From: Chersky-267 sp034666965
GTDB taxonomy: Bacteria; Chloroflexota; Limnocylindria; Limnocylindrales; CSP1-4
Direction: 5' to 3'
Length of the DNA stretch: 64,000 nt
NCBI GenBank assembly: GCA_034666965.1
Contig: JAXDKT010000061.1
Location: 1 to 64,000 of the forward strand
The notes below the pieces were generated by a model, which searched no databases, was not told the DNA's origin, and saw only the letters and a list, made by a program, of their open reading frames with translations. A program made the translations under genes and the position numbers. Position 1 is the stretch's first letter. Every line of letters begins with the position of its first letter. Below are positions 8,540 through 16,973 of the stretch, one piece after another.

Positions 8540-9526
8540 TCAGGGAGCCGGCTTGGCCAGGTCGCTGAGGGTCTTGAGCGCGTATTTGTCGGCGGTGGCC
8601 TTGCTCACCACGAAGCCGTTCTGGTCGGTCGCTGCAGCGAAGGCAAGGGCAACCAGGCCGTCAGCTTTGGCCGCCGCGTTGAACGCGGTCGACGTCTCGG
8701 CCGGGTCGCTCGAGGGCGTGCCTTTGTAGGCGACCGACAGGGCGGTGGCGAGGTACTCGGGCACGACGTCGATCTGGCCCGACTTCAACGCCGGGTAGAC
8801 GACCTCGCGGTTGCCCAGGTTCAGCTTCTTCTCGACGTCGAAGCCGTTGGCCACGAGCGCCTGCGCATAGAGCTCGGCCAGGGTCGTCGACTCCGGGAAG
8901 TTGAATGAGGCGACGACGACCTTGCCCTTGCCCGAGCCGCCCGGGCCGGGCAGGAACCCGTTCGCCGTCAGCCAGTCCTTGGCCGCGTCGGCAGGGTCCT
9001 TCTTGTCGATCGCGACCGCCTGGTTGAGGCCGATCAATTCGGTCTGCGACAGCTTGGCGCTGATTGCTTCGAGGACGGTCTTGACCTCCGGGTGCGCGTC
9101 GACCACCGCTTGGCGCACGACCGGGGCGATGTTGTCCGACTTCTGGAGGTGCTTGTCATCGTCGAGCAGGACGAAGCCCTTGGCCGCGATCGATGGATCC
9201 GAGGTGAACAGCAGGCCGACGTCGACCTGGCCGGACTCGACCGCGGCCACGGTCAGGGGACCGCCGGCGTCGAGCGGCTTGAATTCCTTGAACTTCAGGC
9301 CGTAGACCTTCTCCAGGCCGACGGCGCAGAACTCACGTTGGGGACATTCGGGTGGCCCGCCAAGAACGAGCGTCGAGGCGATGGTCGCGGACGAACTGGG
9401 TGCCGTCGAGGCGCTCGTCGTGGCCGGTGCCGTCGATGCCGACGGACTGCTCCCACCCGTCGAGCACGCGCTCAGCACCAGCGCGAGCGTCGACGCCCCG
9501 AGAGCGAGCATGCGGATAGTCCGCAT
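8540..9526 (-). CDS. Glycine betaine/choline ABC transporter substrate-binding lipoprotein
   Basis: 328 aa, with a lipoprotein signal peptide whose lipobox LSAC places the lipidated cysteine at residue 21, then a Ser/Thr/Ala-rich tether. The mature part has the two-lobed OpuAC/ProX-like fold, with motifs such as VYPALKSGQIDVVPEYLATAL and VGLLFTSDPSIAAKGFVLLDDDK. It captures a quaternary-amine osmoprotectant outside the cell and delivers it to the permeases encoded just upstream. A strong GAGGAGGAGG Shine-Dalgarno precedes the ATG. It is the last gene of the operon and is followed by a hairpin. Confidence 0.92.
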   Translation of the reverse strand: MRTIRMLALGASTLALVLSACSTGGSSPSASTAPATTSASTAPSSSATIASTLVLGGPPECPQREFCAVGLEKVYGLKFKEFKPLDAGGPLTVAAVESGQVDVGLLFTSDPSIAAKGFVLLDDDKHLQKSDNIAPVVRQAVVDAHPEVKTVLEAISAKLSQTELIGLNQAVAIDKKDPADAAKDWLTANGFLPGPGGSGKGKVVVASFNFPESTTLAELYAQALVANGFDVEKKLNLGNREVVYPALKSGQIDVVPEYLATALSVAYKGTPSSDPAETSTAFNAAAKADGLVALAFAAATDQNGFVVSKATADKYALKTLSDLAKPAP

Positions 9527-9628
9527 TGGGTCTCCTCCTCCTCTTGATGTGCGCGTCCTGGCAGGACACGGTCGGCCGACTATAGAGCAGTGCCCCGAAC
9601 CCGTCCGTCGGGCACCAACTCGCGGTGG

Positions 9629-10342
9629 TTACGCGCGCGAGCCGTCCATGGATGTCCGGCGGCCCGCGGCGCGGCCCCGCTCCAGCCGGAGTCCGGGCGA
9701 AACGACGAGTCGTTCGAGGCCGGCGAACAACAGCTCGGTGACGATCGCCAGGAGCGCCACGAGGGTCGCTCCACCGACGATCCGGCCGATATCCTGGAGG
9801 GCGAAGCCGTCGACGATGTAGCGTCCCAGACCTCCGCCGGCGACGATCGCACCGAGCGTGGCCGTCGCCACGACCTGGACCGACGCCGTCCGGATCCCGG
9901 CCAGGATGACCGGCAGCGCCGGGGGCAGCTCGACCTGCCAGAGGACCTGCCACGATCGCATGCCCAACCCCCGGGCGGCCTCGACGAGCTCCCGATCCAC
10001 CCCCCGGACGCCGGCGTAGGCATTGGTCACGATCGGCGGAATGGCCAGCATGGTCAGGGCCACCAGGGTCGTCCGGAAGCCCAGGCCGAGGATCGGCAGA
10101 AAGACCACGAGGAGGGCCAGCGACGGGATCGCCCGGCCGAGATTGGCGATCGTCACCACGAGCAGGCCACCGCGACCGGTGTGTCCGATGGCCAGTCCAA
10201 CCGGCAACGCGATCACGATCGCCAGGGCGGCGGCCGCGAGACATAGCTCGACGTGCTCAAAGAGCCGGATCGGGATCCCATCCGTGCCCTGCCAATGGGC
10301 CGGATCGGTCAGCCACGCGAGGGCCTGGTTGATGACGTTCAT
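9629..10342 (-). CDS. Osmoprotectant ABC transporter permease (OpuAB/YehW type)
   Basis: A 237-aa BPD-type inner-membrane permease with five to six membrane segments and the EAA loop (GVDRELVEAARGLGMRSWQVLW), which contacts the ATPase. The ATG at 10342 is chosen because the N-terminal helix starts there; the frame is open further upstream but runs through the preceding permease. It follows the first permease by 7 nt. Having two permease genes per system is typical of the OpuB/OpuC/Yeh choline and betaine importers. Confidence 0.9.
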   Translation of the reverse strand: MNVINQALAWLTDPAHWQGTDGIPIRLFEHVELCLAAAALAIVIALPVGLAIGHTGRGGLLVVTIANLGRAIPSLALLVVFLPILGLGFRTTLVALTMLAIPPIVTNAYAGVRGVDRELVEAARGLGMRSWQVLWQVELPPALPVILAGIRTASVQVVATATLGAIVAGGGLGRYIVDGFALQDIGRIVGGATLVALLAIVTELLFAGLERLVVSPGLRLERGRAAGRRTSMDGSRA

Positions 10343-10349
10343 CGCTGGC

Positions 10350-10991
10350 TCAGGTGTCCCGCGGCCGATCCCATGGGCTGAGCCGGCGCTGGATCCGGAG
10401 GAGGACCAGGTCGGCCACGACCGCAAGCAGGACCGAGCCAATCGCACCCACGTAGATCCGGGTCGGGAAGGCCAGCTGCAGGCCCAGGAAGATCTGCTGT
10501 CCGAGACCGCCCTGGCCGATGATCCCGGTCACGGTCACCAGGCCGATGGTGGTCACGGTCGCGACGCGCAGACCGGCGAAGATCACCGGGATGGCCAGCG
10601 GCAGCTCCATGCCGAGGAGGCGCTGGCGGGGCGTGTAACCCATCGCCGTGGCGGCCTCGCGCGCGTCCGGCGGCACGCCGTCGAGGCCGGCCACGATGTT
10701 TCGGATGAGGATGAGCAACGTGTAGCTGACCAGCCCGATCTCGGCGGTGAGGAGCGAGAAACCGGTGAACGGGACGAGGATCGCGAACAGGGCCAGGCTC
10801 GGGATCGTGTACAGCAGTCCGGTCACCGCCGTGATCGGGCCGTAGGCCCACCGGAAGCGATAGGCCAGCAGGGCCAGGACCATCGAGATCGCGAACCCGA
10901 TCGCGACCGCGACCGCGGTCAGGACGACATGCTCCCAGACGGAGGCCCCGATCGTGCTCAGGTGATTGGCGACCCAGACGAGGTCGATCAC
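10350..10991 (-). CDS. Osmoprotectant ABC transporter permease (OpuBB type)
   Basis: 213 aa, five predicted membrane segments, with the EAA loop GVPPDAREAATAMGYTPRQRL and the LLYTIPSLALFAILVPFTG segment typical of glycine betaine/choline permeases. The ATG start overlaps the ATPase stop codon (ATGA), so translation is coupled. It pairs with the second permease at 9629-10342 to form the channel. Confidence 0.92.
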   Translation of the reverse strand: MIDLVWVANHLSTIGASVWEHVVLTAVAVAIGFAISMVLALLAYRFRWAYGPITAVTGLLYTIPSLALFAILVPFTGFSLLTAEIGLVSYTLLILIRNIVAGLDGVPPDAREAATAMGYTPRQRLLGMELPLAIPVIFAGLRVATVTTIGLVTVTGIIGQGGLGQQIFLGLQLAFPTRIYVGAIGSVLLAVVADLVLLRIQRRLSPWDRPRDT

Positions 10992-12136
10992 CGCGGTCCG
11001 CCTTCGCGCAGCAAGGTGGCGATGGTGTCGATCGTGACGATGCCAAGGGATCGGCCATCGCGATCGACCACGATCCCGGCCTGGACCCCGGCGGCGAGCA
11101 GCCTCGACAGGACGTCCTTGACCGTGGATTGCGGTGAGAGCAGTGGCGAGGTCGGGTCGGCCAAGCTGGCATCCAGCGGCCCGTCGGGCGGGATGGCGCT
11201 CCGGGGTACCCAGCCCAGCGGGCGGCCGTCGGCGTCGACCAGGAGCAGGAACGGGAACGAATCGGCGAGGACGCGCGCTCGGGCTTCGCCGGCATCGTCG
11301 CCGACCCGGGCGGTCACCGGTCGGGCGAGCGGCAGCTCCCCGACCCGGATCAGCGACAGCCGTTTGAGGCCGCGGTCGGCGCCCACGAAGCGGGCCACGA
11401 AGTCGGACGCGGGGTTCGACAGGATCTCGGCCGGTGGACCGAACTGGGCCAGATGCCCGCCGACCTGCATGACGGCGACCAGGTCGCCCATCTTGATCGC
11501 CTCGTCGATGTCATGGGTCACGAACAGGATCGTCTTGGCCAGCTCGTCCTGAAGTCTCAGGAACTCGTCCTGGAGGCGCTCGCGAACGATCGGATCGACG
11601 GCCCCGAAGGGCTCGTCCATGAGCATCACCGGCGGATCCGCGGCGAGCGCCCGCGCCACCCCGACCCGCTGCCGCTCGCCGCCCGAGAGCTGGCTCGGGT
11701 AGCGATCCCGATAGCTGGCCGGCTCGAGACCCACCAGGCGCAGCAGCTCGTCGGTCCGTGCCTGGCGGCGCGCCGGATCCCAACCCAGCAGCCGGGGCAC
11801 GACCGCGACGTTGTCGCCGATCGTCTGATGGGGGAACAGCCCGGTCGACTGGATGACGTAGCCGATCCCGCGCCGGAGCTCGATGACGTCCCGCGTGGCG
11901 GCATCCACGCCATCGATCAGGATCTGGCCGGAGGTCGGCTCGATGAGCCGGTTGACCATCTTGAGGCTGGTCGTCTTGCCGCAGCCCGACGGGCCGACGA
12001 GGACGCAGATCTTGCCCGCCGGGACCTCGAACGACAGGTCGTTGACCGCGCCCGGAGTGTCCGTCCGGGTCGTGTCATAGCGTTTCGTGACATGGCGGAA
12101 CTCGACGGTCGCGGCCTGTCGAGGGTGGGCGGTCAT
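10988..12136 (-). CDS. Glycine betaine/choline ABC transporter ATP-binding protein with CBS domains
   Basis: 382 aa. The nucleotide-binding domain shows Walker A GPSGCGKTT, the QLSGGERQRVGVARAL signature and Walker B VMLMDEPFGAVD. A C-terminal extension of about 110 residues (from about residue 265) contains a tandem CBS pair, as in OpuA/ProV, where it senses ionic strength or nucleotides and gates transport. The start lies 16 nt after the F420-oxidoreductase gene, so transcription may begin upstream of that gene. Powers uptake of a compatible solute. Confidence 0.93.
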   Translation of the reverse strand: MTAHPRQAATVEFRHVTKRYDTTRTDTPGAVNDLSFEVPAGKICVLVGPSGCGKTTSLKMVNRLIEPTSGQILIDGVDAATRDVIELRRGIGYVIQSTGLFPHQTIGDNVAVVPRLLGWDPARRQARTDELLRLVGLEPASYRDRYPSQLSGGERQRVGVARALAADPPVMLMDEPFGAVDPIVRERLQDEFLRLQDELAKTILFVTHDIDEAIKMGDLVAVMQVGGHLAQFGPPAEILSNPASDFVARFVGADRGLKRLSLIRVGELPLARPVTARVGDDAGEARARVLADSFPFLLLVDADGRPLGWVPRSAIPPDGPLDASLADPTSPLLSPQSTVKDVLSRLLAAGVQAGIVVDRDGRSLGIVTIDTIATLLREGGPR

Positions 12137-12152
12137 GGGCTGTGCGCAGTCG

Positions 12153-13109
12153 TCAGCCGGCGTCGATCAGGGGTTTGACCTCTCCGATGAACCGTTCGAA
12201 CGTCTCGACGTCGTAGGGCGCGGGTTGCTCGGAGATGACGGTCCGGAAGCCGAGCTCCACATAGGGCCGCAGCCGGTCGGCGATCTCCTCCGGCGTCCCG
12301 TTCCAGAAGGTGTCGTCGTCCTCGACCTCGGCCATCGGTGTCCGGTTGGCGGCCATCTTCTCGGCCCAGACCCGCTCTGCCTCGGCTTTCGAATCGCGCA
12401 GGGTCACCTTGACGCCCAGGGTGAACTCGATCTCGGCCGGATCGCGCCCCACCGCAGCGCAGTGCTCGCGCAGAACCTCGACCTTGTGGGCCATGAGCTC
12501 GACGGGACCCATCGCGTTCCACATGTCGGCGTACTTGGCCACGGTCCGCAGGGTCTTCTTCTCGCCGCTGCCGCCGATCAGGATCGGGACGTGGCGCTGG
12601 ACGGGGGCTGGCTGGTGGCGGAGGTCGTCGAAGGCGTACCGGCCGCCGGGTGCCGATGTCACCGAACCCCCATCGAGGATCCGGCGGATCGCCGCGACCG
12701 ATTCGTCGAGCCAGTCCAGCCGCTGACCGAAGCCCGATCCGAAGTCGATCCCGTGGGCGCGGTGCTCGGGCTCCATCCAGGCTCCGCCGAGGCCCAGGAT
12801 GGCCCGCCCGCCGCTGATGTGGTCGAGGGTGGCGACGGTCTTCGCCACCAGGCCGGGGTTGCGGAACGTGTTCGCGCCGACCAGCAGCCCCAGCCGAGTC
12901 CGCTCGGTGGCCATCGCCCAGGCCGCCAGCGCGGTCCAGCCCTCGAAGATGGGCTGGTACGGGTCGCCGAAGATGGCGTACAGGTGATCCCAGGTCCAGA
13001 GATGGTCGTAGCCCAGCCGATCGACCCGTTTGGCCGCTTCGAGCATGTCCGGCCAACTGGCCGCCTGACTCCACAGCAGGATCCCCAGCTTGACGTCGCG
13101 ATCGGGCAC
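12153..13109 (-). CDS. LLM-class F420-dependent oxidoreductase (TIGR03560-like)
   Basis: A 318-aa TIM-barrel enzyme of the luciferase-like monooxygenase superfamily. VKLGILLWSQAASWPDM opens the barrel, YDHLWTWDHLYAIFG contains the F420-pocket residues, and GGRAILGLGGAWMEPEH and VPILIGGSGEKKTLR are typical of F420-dependent (rather than FMN-dependent) members. The GTG at 13109 is chosen because GGAGGG precedes it by 6 nt. Substrate unknown. It is upstream of, and probably co-transcribed with, the betaine transporter operon, although no metabolic link is obvious. Confidence 0.85.
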   Translation of the reverse strand: MPDRDVKLGILLWSQAASWPDMLEAAKRVDRLGYDHLWTWDHLYAIFGDPYQPIFEGWTALAAWAMATERTRLGLLVGANTFRNPGLVAKTVATLDHISGGRAILGLGGAWMEPEHRAHGIDFGSGFGQRLDWLDESVAAIRRILDGGSVTSAPGGRYAFDDLRHQPAPVQRHVPILIGGSGEKKTLRTVAKYADMWNAMGPVELMAHKVEVLREHCAAVGRDPAEIEFTLGVKVTLRDSKAEAERVWAEKMAANRTPMAEVEDDDTFWNGTPEEIADRLRPYVELGFRTVISEQPAPYDVETFERFIGEVKPLIDAG

Positions 13110-13243
13110 GGGTCTCCCTCCAGGGTGTGCGGGGGATGCGCGGGACAAGCGCCAACGGTACGCCAGGCGGTGGGCTCGCGTCTGCCACCGGTCTGTGGGC
13201 TCTCATCTCGGCCGCGCTCGGCCGCCGGTCGCGACCGCGTCGG

Positions 13244-13723
13244 TCACTCCAGGGGCAGGCTGTCCAGGTCGCGCTCGATCGGCTCGCGGTCCTCGGCATC
13301 GGCGACGAGGGCCAGGCTGTCGTGGGCCCGCGTGCGCCACGCCTCCGCCGCGGACCGCTGGCCGGCAACCGCGTGGGCGCGAGCCAGGGCCTCGTGCGCT
13401 GCGGGCAGGTCCCAGTCTTCGGCCCCGGCATCGTCCGCCTCGAGGATCGCCAGACATCGTCGAGCGTGCCAGAGGGCCGGCTCGGCTCGTCCCAGTACGG
13501 CGTAGACCCGTGAGCACAGCCATTCGCCGCGAGCCCGGTTGACCGGCAGCCCGATCGCGTCCCAGTGGTGGCGCGAGGCATGGGCCGCGTGGATCATGCG
13601 GTCCACGTCGGCGGCCGACCGATCGTCCCGCTCCAGGTACGTCCAGGTCAGGTTGTACAACCCGGCGGCCAGCTCTCGTTGCGTGGCCGGATCGAGATCG
13701 GGCGGGAGGCGCGGTCGGCCCAT
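13244..13723 (-). CDS. Hypothetical TPR-like helical protein
   Basis: 159 aa, almost entirely alpha-helical, with repeated Ala/Leu/Trp/Tyr-spaced helices (AAGLYNLTWTYLERDD, LPAAHEALARAHAVAGQ) that resemble two to three tetratricopeptide repeats. No catalytic motif or membrane segment is visible. It is the last gene of a three-gene operon: its ATG overlaps the stop codon of the preceding small gene (ATGA). A role in protein-protein contacts is plausible, but I do not recognise the family. Confidence 0.7.
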   Translation of the reverse strand: MGRPRLPPDLDPATQRELAAGLYNLTWTYLERDDRSAADVDRMIHAAHASRHHWDAIGLPVNRARGEWLCSRVYAVLGRAEPALWHARRCLAILEADDAGAEDWDLPAAHEALARAHAVAGQRSAAEAWRTRAHDSLALVADAEDREPIERDLDSLPLE

Positions 13724-14001
13724 CAGGCGTTTTCGAGCTCGCGCGACACCGCCCGCAGGATGAACCGGGCGGCCTCGGCGCTCTTGCCTCCGAGCTTCTG
13801 GCCGTCGTCCTGCTCGAGCGCCACCATCAGGTCGCCGAGCATCGCCTCCAGGGCCGGCGTCCGGACCAGCTCGCCGCCGGCGAACGCGGCGTCGAGACGG
13901 GCGACGGCGCGGCGGGCGTTCTCGACCGCGTGGCCGCGATCCTCGGCGATCGCCCGAACCTCGGCGCGGGCGGCGTCGGCGGCGGCACCGGTGCTGGCCA
14001 C
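13723..14001 (-). CDS. Small helical protein of unknown function
   Basis: 92 aa, start GTG at 14001, chosen because GGAGGG lies 7 nt upstream; the frame itself is open much further 5'. The protein is a predicted helical hairpin rich in Ala, Glu and Arg, ending in KSAEAARFILRAVSRELENA. It sits between the GNAT gene (2-nt gap) and the TPR-like gene (4-nt overlap), so the three are surely co-expressed. No recognised domain. Confidence 0.65.
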   Translation of the reverse strand: MASTGAAADAARAEVRAIAEDRGHAVENARRAVARLDAAFAGGELVRTPALEAMLGDLMVALEQDDGQKLGGKSAEAARFILRAVSRELENA

Positions 14002-14003
14002 GG

Positions 14004-14648
14004 TCAGGCCCTCCGCTCGATGCGGGCGACGGGCAGCTCCTCCCCCTCGACGCTGGGAGCGTCGCGGATCGTCGATCCTGGGGTCGGCTTGGCCCGGCTC
14101 GTCCAGTCGCTGTCGAGCATGCTCATCTGGAGCTCGTCCCAGTAGCGACCATCCCGCCAGATCGACTGTCGGGAGCGCCCCTCGACGACAAAGCCCGCCT
14201 TGCGATAGGCGCGGATGGCGCGCTCGTTGAAGGAGAACACGGACAACGCGACCCGGTGCAGGCCGAGCCGCTCGAAGGCATGCTCGAGCATCAGGGCGGT
14301 GGCTTCGCTGCCAAGACCCAGGCCCCAGGCATCCTTTTCGCCGATGGTGATGTGGAACATCGCCGACCCGTTGTCGGCATCGAGCTGGCTGAACGCGCAC
14401 GTGCCGATCAGCCGGCCGGAGTCGCGCAGGTGGATCGCCAGCGCCAGCGAATCGGTCCCGACCACCCGGGCATGGAAGAACCGGTCGATCTCGACCGTGG
14501 GCATGGGCCCTTCCTGATAGCGCGTCAGGCGAGCCACCTCGGGGTCGGTGTACCAGCGCCGGAACGCGCCGAGGTTGTCCGGCACGTGCCGGCGCAGGAC
14601 GATCCGCTCGCCCGTGATCGAGTCCGGAAACCAGCCGCGATGGAGCAT
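14004..14648 (-). CDS. GNAT-family N-acetyltransferase (RimJ/RimL type)
   Basis: 214 aa. The fold shows GERIVLRRHVPDNLGAFRRW at the start, a FHITIGEKDAWGLGLGSEAT acetyl-CoA loop (the Q/RxxGxG/A position reads GLGLGS) and FSFNERAIRAYRKAGFVVEG, all characteristic of RimJ/RimL-like acetyltransferases acting on protein N-termini, amino acids or antibiotics. The acceptor is unknown. It heads a three-gene operon and is divergent from the DNA ligase gene, with overlapping promoters in the 27-bp gap. Confidence 0.88.
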   Translation of the reverse strand: MLHRGWFPDSITGERIVLRRHVPDNLGAFRRWYTDPEVARLTRYQEGPMPTVEIDRFFHARVVGTDSLALAIHLRDSGRLIGTCAFSQLDADNGSAMFHITIGEKDAWGLGLGSEATALMLEHAFERLGLHRVALSVFSFNERAIRAYRKAGFVVEGRSRQSIWRDGRYWDELQMSMLDSDWTSRAKPTPGSTIRDAPSVEGEELPVARIERRA

Positions 14649-14656
14649 GGGCGACG

Positions 14657-14662
14657 AAGGTA
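14657..14662 (-). promoter_or_regulatory. -10 element (TACCTT), leaderless-type, divergent
   Basis: Minus-strand TACCTT ends 8 nt before the ATG at 14648. It abuts the plus-strand box at 14663, and the palindrome GGTATACC (14659-14666) spans both. Confidence 0.4.
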
Positions 14663-14668
14663 TACCAT
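14663..14668 (+). promoter_or_regulatory. -10 element (TACCAT), leaderless-type
   Basis: TACCAT ends 7 nt before the ATG at 14676, with no Shine-Dalgarno sequence. Part of a back-to-back promoter pair with the GNAT operon. Confidence 0.5.
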
Positions 14669-14675
14669 CGCCGCC

Positions 14676-16379
14676 ATGCGGCGCTGGAGCGAGGTGGCCG
14701 AGCGGGTCGCCGCCACGACGCGCACCTCCGAGAAGACCCGCCTGCTCGCCGACGAGCTGCGGTCACTGGGCCCCGCCGAGCTGCCGATCGCAGCCGTCTT
14801 CCTGGCCGGCCGACCATTCGCCGAGGTCGACGGGCGGTCGACCGGTCTCGGCTGGTCGGCGATCGCGTCCGCCGTGACCGGTCTGGCCGGCGCTCCGGCC
14901 GGTGCCCTGGGCGAGGCCTACGACCGTTCCTCCGATCTTGGCATTGCGGTGGCCGATCTCCTGTCGCGCTCGAACGGCCACCTCCCTGGCGACCCACCGG
15001 GCCTGGGCGACGTGGCGGCCGCGTTCGCCGCGATCGAGGCCGCATCCGGCCCCGCCGCGAAAGGCGCGATCCTCACCGAGCTGCTCGCCCGGTGCGACCC
15101 GCTGACGGCCAAGTTCGTGGTCAAGATCCTCTCGGGCGAGCTTCGGATCGGCCTGCGCGAGGGGCTCCTCGAAGCCGCCATCGCAACCGCCTTCGAGCGA
15201 CCGCTCGAGGCGGTCAAGCGGGCGGGGATGCTGACCGGCGACATCGGAGCGACGGCGGTCCTGGCCCGCGCTGACGCCCTGGACACGGCCAGCCTGCGCC
15301 TGTTCCATCCGCTCAAGTTCATGCTGGCCTCGCCGGCTGAGGATGCCGCCGAGATCATGACCCGACTGGGGCCGACCGCCTGGGTCGAGGACAAGTACGA
15401 CGGGATCCGGGCCCAGCTCCACCACTCGGGGGCGGACGTCCGGCTCTACAGCCGCGACCTGCACGACGTCAGCGGCCAGTTCCCCGAGGTCGTCGACGGG
15501 GCCCGCGATCTGGCCTGGGATGGGATCCTCGATGGCGAGGTGCTGGCCTACCGTGGCGGCGCGGTGATGCCCTTTGTCACGCTCCAGACGCGGCTCGGGC
15601 GGAAGTCGCCCTCGCCCGCCATCCGGGCCCAGGTCCCGGTCATCTTCGTCGCCTTCGACGTCCTTGCCCATGGGCCCCGCGGCGGGCTGGTCGAGCCCTG
15701 CCTGGATGAGCCGCTGGCGGATCGCCGCCGCCGCCTGGACGGCCTGACCCTGCCCTTGGTCGACGACGGCGGCGTCTTCGCCCTGTCCCATCTGGAGTCG
15801 GTCGACTCGGTCGACGACCTCGAACGCGCCTTCTCCGACGCCCGCGGCCGCAACAACGAGGGCCTGATGGTCAAGGACCCGACGAGTCCGTACTCACCGG
15901 GTCGTCGCGGCCTGGGCTGGCTGAAGATGAAGAAGGCCCTGGCCACGATCGATTGCGTGGTGGTCGGGGTCGAGGTCGGGCACGGCAAGCGGCATGGGGT
16001 CCTGTCCGACTACACCTTCGCCGTCCGCGACGAAGCCACGGGCAGCCTGGTCACGATCGGCAAGGCCTACAGCGGTCTGACCGACGCCGAGATCGCCGAG
16101 ATGACTGCCTGGTTCGAGGCCCATACCCTCGAGCGCTTCGGCCGCTACCGGGTCGTCGAGCCCTCGATCGTGGTCGAGATCGCGTTCGACGTCATCGTCC
16201 GATCGACCCGCCATCGCTCCGGCTTCTCGCTGCGCTTTCCCCGGATCGCCCAGCTCCGTCGGGACAAGACGATCGACGAGATCGACACCGTGGCCAGCGT
16301 CGAGGCCATCTGGCGCGGGCTCCAGCACGGAGCCGAGCACCTGGTGACAGCACGCGCCGGGAGTCGGTCAAAGGCCTGA
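14676..16379 (+). CDS. lig: ATP-dependent DNA ligase
   Basis: 567 aa. The domain order is an N-terminal all-helical DNA-binding domain (about 1-195), the adenylation domain with nucleophilic Lys240 in EDKYDGIRAQ, and a C-terminal OB fold. Later nucleotidyl-transferase motifs are visible: DGEVLAYRGG, FVAFDVLAHG, EGLMVKDP and GWLKMKK. This is the archaeal/eukaryal LigI-like form also found as LigB in actinobacteria and Chloroflexota; it lacks the polymerase and phosphoesterase domains of LigD. It seals 5'-phosphate/3'-hydroxyl nicks and probably works in repair alongside an NAD-dependent LigA encoded elsewhere. The ATG at 14676 is fixed by the -10 box and by the start of the conserved domain. 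Confidence 0.93.
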   Translation: MRRWSEVAERVAATTRTSEKTRLLADELRSLGPAELPIAAVFLAGRPFAEVDGRSTGLGWSAIASAVTGLAGAPAGALGEAYDRSSDLGIAVADLLSRSNGHLPGDPPGLGDVAAAFAAIEAASGPAAKGAILTELLARCDPLTAKFVVKILSGELRIGLREGLLEAAIATAFERPLEAVKRAGMLTGDIGATAVLARADALDTASLRLFHPLKFMLASPAEDAAEIMTRLGPTAWVEDKYDGIRAQLHHSGADVRLYSRDLHDVSGQFPEVVDGARDLAWDGILDGEVLAYRGGAVMPFVTLQTRLGRKSPSPAIRAQVPVIFVAFDVLAHGPRGGLVEPCLDEPLADRRRRLDGLTLPLVDDGGVFALSHLESVDSVDDLERAFSDARGRNNEGLMVKDPTSPYSPGRRGLGWLKMKKALATIDCVVVGVEVGHGKRHGVLSDYTFAVRDEATGSLVTIGKAYSGLTDAEIAEMTAWFEAHTLERFGRYRVVEPSIVVEIAFDVIVRSTRHRSGFSLRFPRIAQLRRDKTIDEIDTVASVEAIWRGLQHGAEHLVTARAGSRSKA

Positions 16380-16409
16380 TCGGGTCTCTGCGCGGCCGGT
16401 TCCCGGGCG

Positions 16410-16415
16410 TATCCT
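16410..16415 (+). promoter_or_regulatory. -10 element (TATCCT), leaderless-type
   Basis: TATCCT ends 6 nt before the ATG at 16422; no Shine-Dalgarno sequence. Confidence 0.5.
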
Positions 16416-16421
16416 GTCGCC

Positions 16422-16970
16422 ATGTTCGCCCCGTCACAGTCGATGGAGCTCATCCTCTACACCGACTCGTACATCATTCGCGGCACCGCCGAGACGCGCG
16501 AGCGGCGGGTGACCGACATCCTCAATCACACCGAGCACGACTTCCTGGTCCTGCGCGAGACGACGTTCGAGGAGTACGGGTCGGGTTCGATGGGGATCCA
16601 GTCCGAGTACTCCCAGGTCAACCTCGAGAGCGTCCTGTTCGCGGTCGCCAACGACTTCGTGGGGGCCGCCCCCGAGCTGCGCATGCCCAAGGTCCCGGAA
16701 GAGGCCCTGATCATCGTCCCGCCCTTCCGGATCACCGGGCGGATCCACCTCCTGCCAGAGCGCAACCTCGTCGACGCGCTAGGCGAGCTGGTCGGCCGGT
16801 TCGTCCCGGTGACCGACGCGGCCTACTGGTCCGACACGGTCGGCGAGGCGCGCCAGTCCGCGACGATGGTCGCGGTCAATCACGCGCGCACGCAGATCCT
16901 GGCCCCACACCGGGTGGTCGACCCGTGGGCCGACCTGCGAACCGGCGACGATGCCGGGGGAGCGGCCTGA
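16422..16970 (+). CDS. Conserved-looking protein of unknown function
   Basis: 182 aa, soluble, mixed alpha/beta, without signal peptide or membrane segment. It starts with a strand-rich region (MELILYTDSYIIRG, EHDFLVLRETTFEEYG) and later has EEALIIVPPFRITGRIHLLPERNL, which looks like a compact beta-barrel core; a helical tail follows. Codon usage is as in its neighbours. It may be an uncharacterised domain family common in this lineage, but I do not recognise a function. It has its own -10 box and converges on the sulfurtransferase gene, with 3 nt between the stops. Confidence 0.75.
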   Translation: MFAPSQSMELILYTDSYIIRGTAETRERRVTDILNHTEHDFLVLRETTFEEYGSGSMGIQSEYSQVNLESVLFAVANDFVGAAPELRMPKVPEEALIIVPPFRITGRIHLLPERNLVDALGELVGRFVPVTDAAYWSDTVGEARQSATMVAVNHARTQILAPHRVVDPWADLRTGDDAGGAA

Positions 16971-16973
16971 GGG

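Noticed and set aside
13723..15045. Long open frame (440 codons) antisense to the DNA ligase and GNAT genes
   Set aside because: Most of it is an Arg/Pro-rich shadow of the ligase and acetyltransferase genes. Only the last 92 codons, from a GTG with its own ribosome-binding site, look like a real gene.
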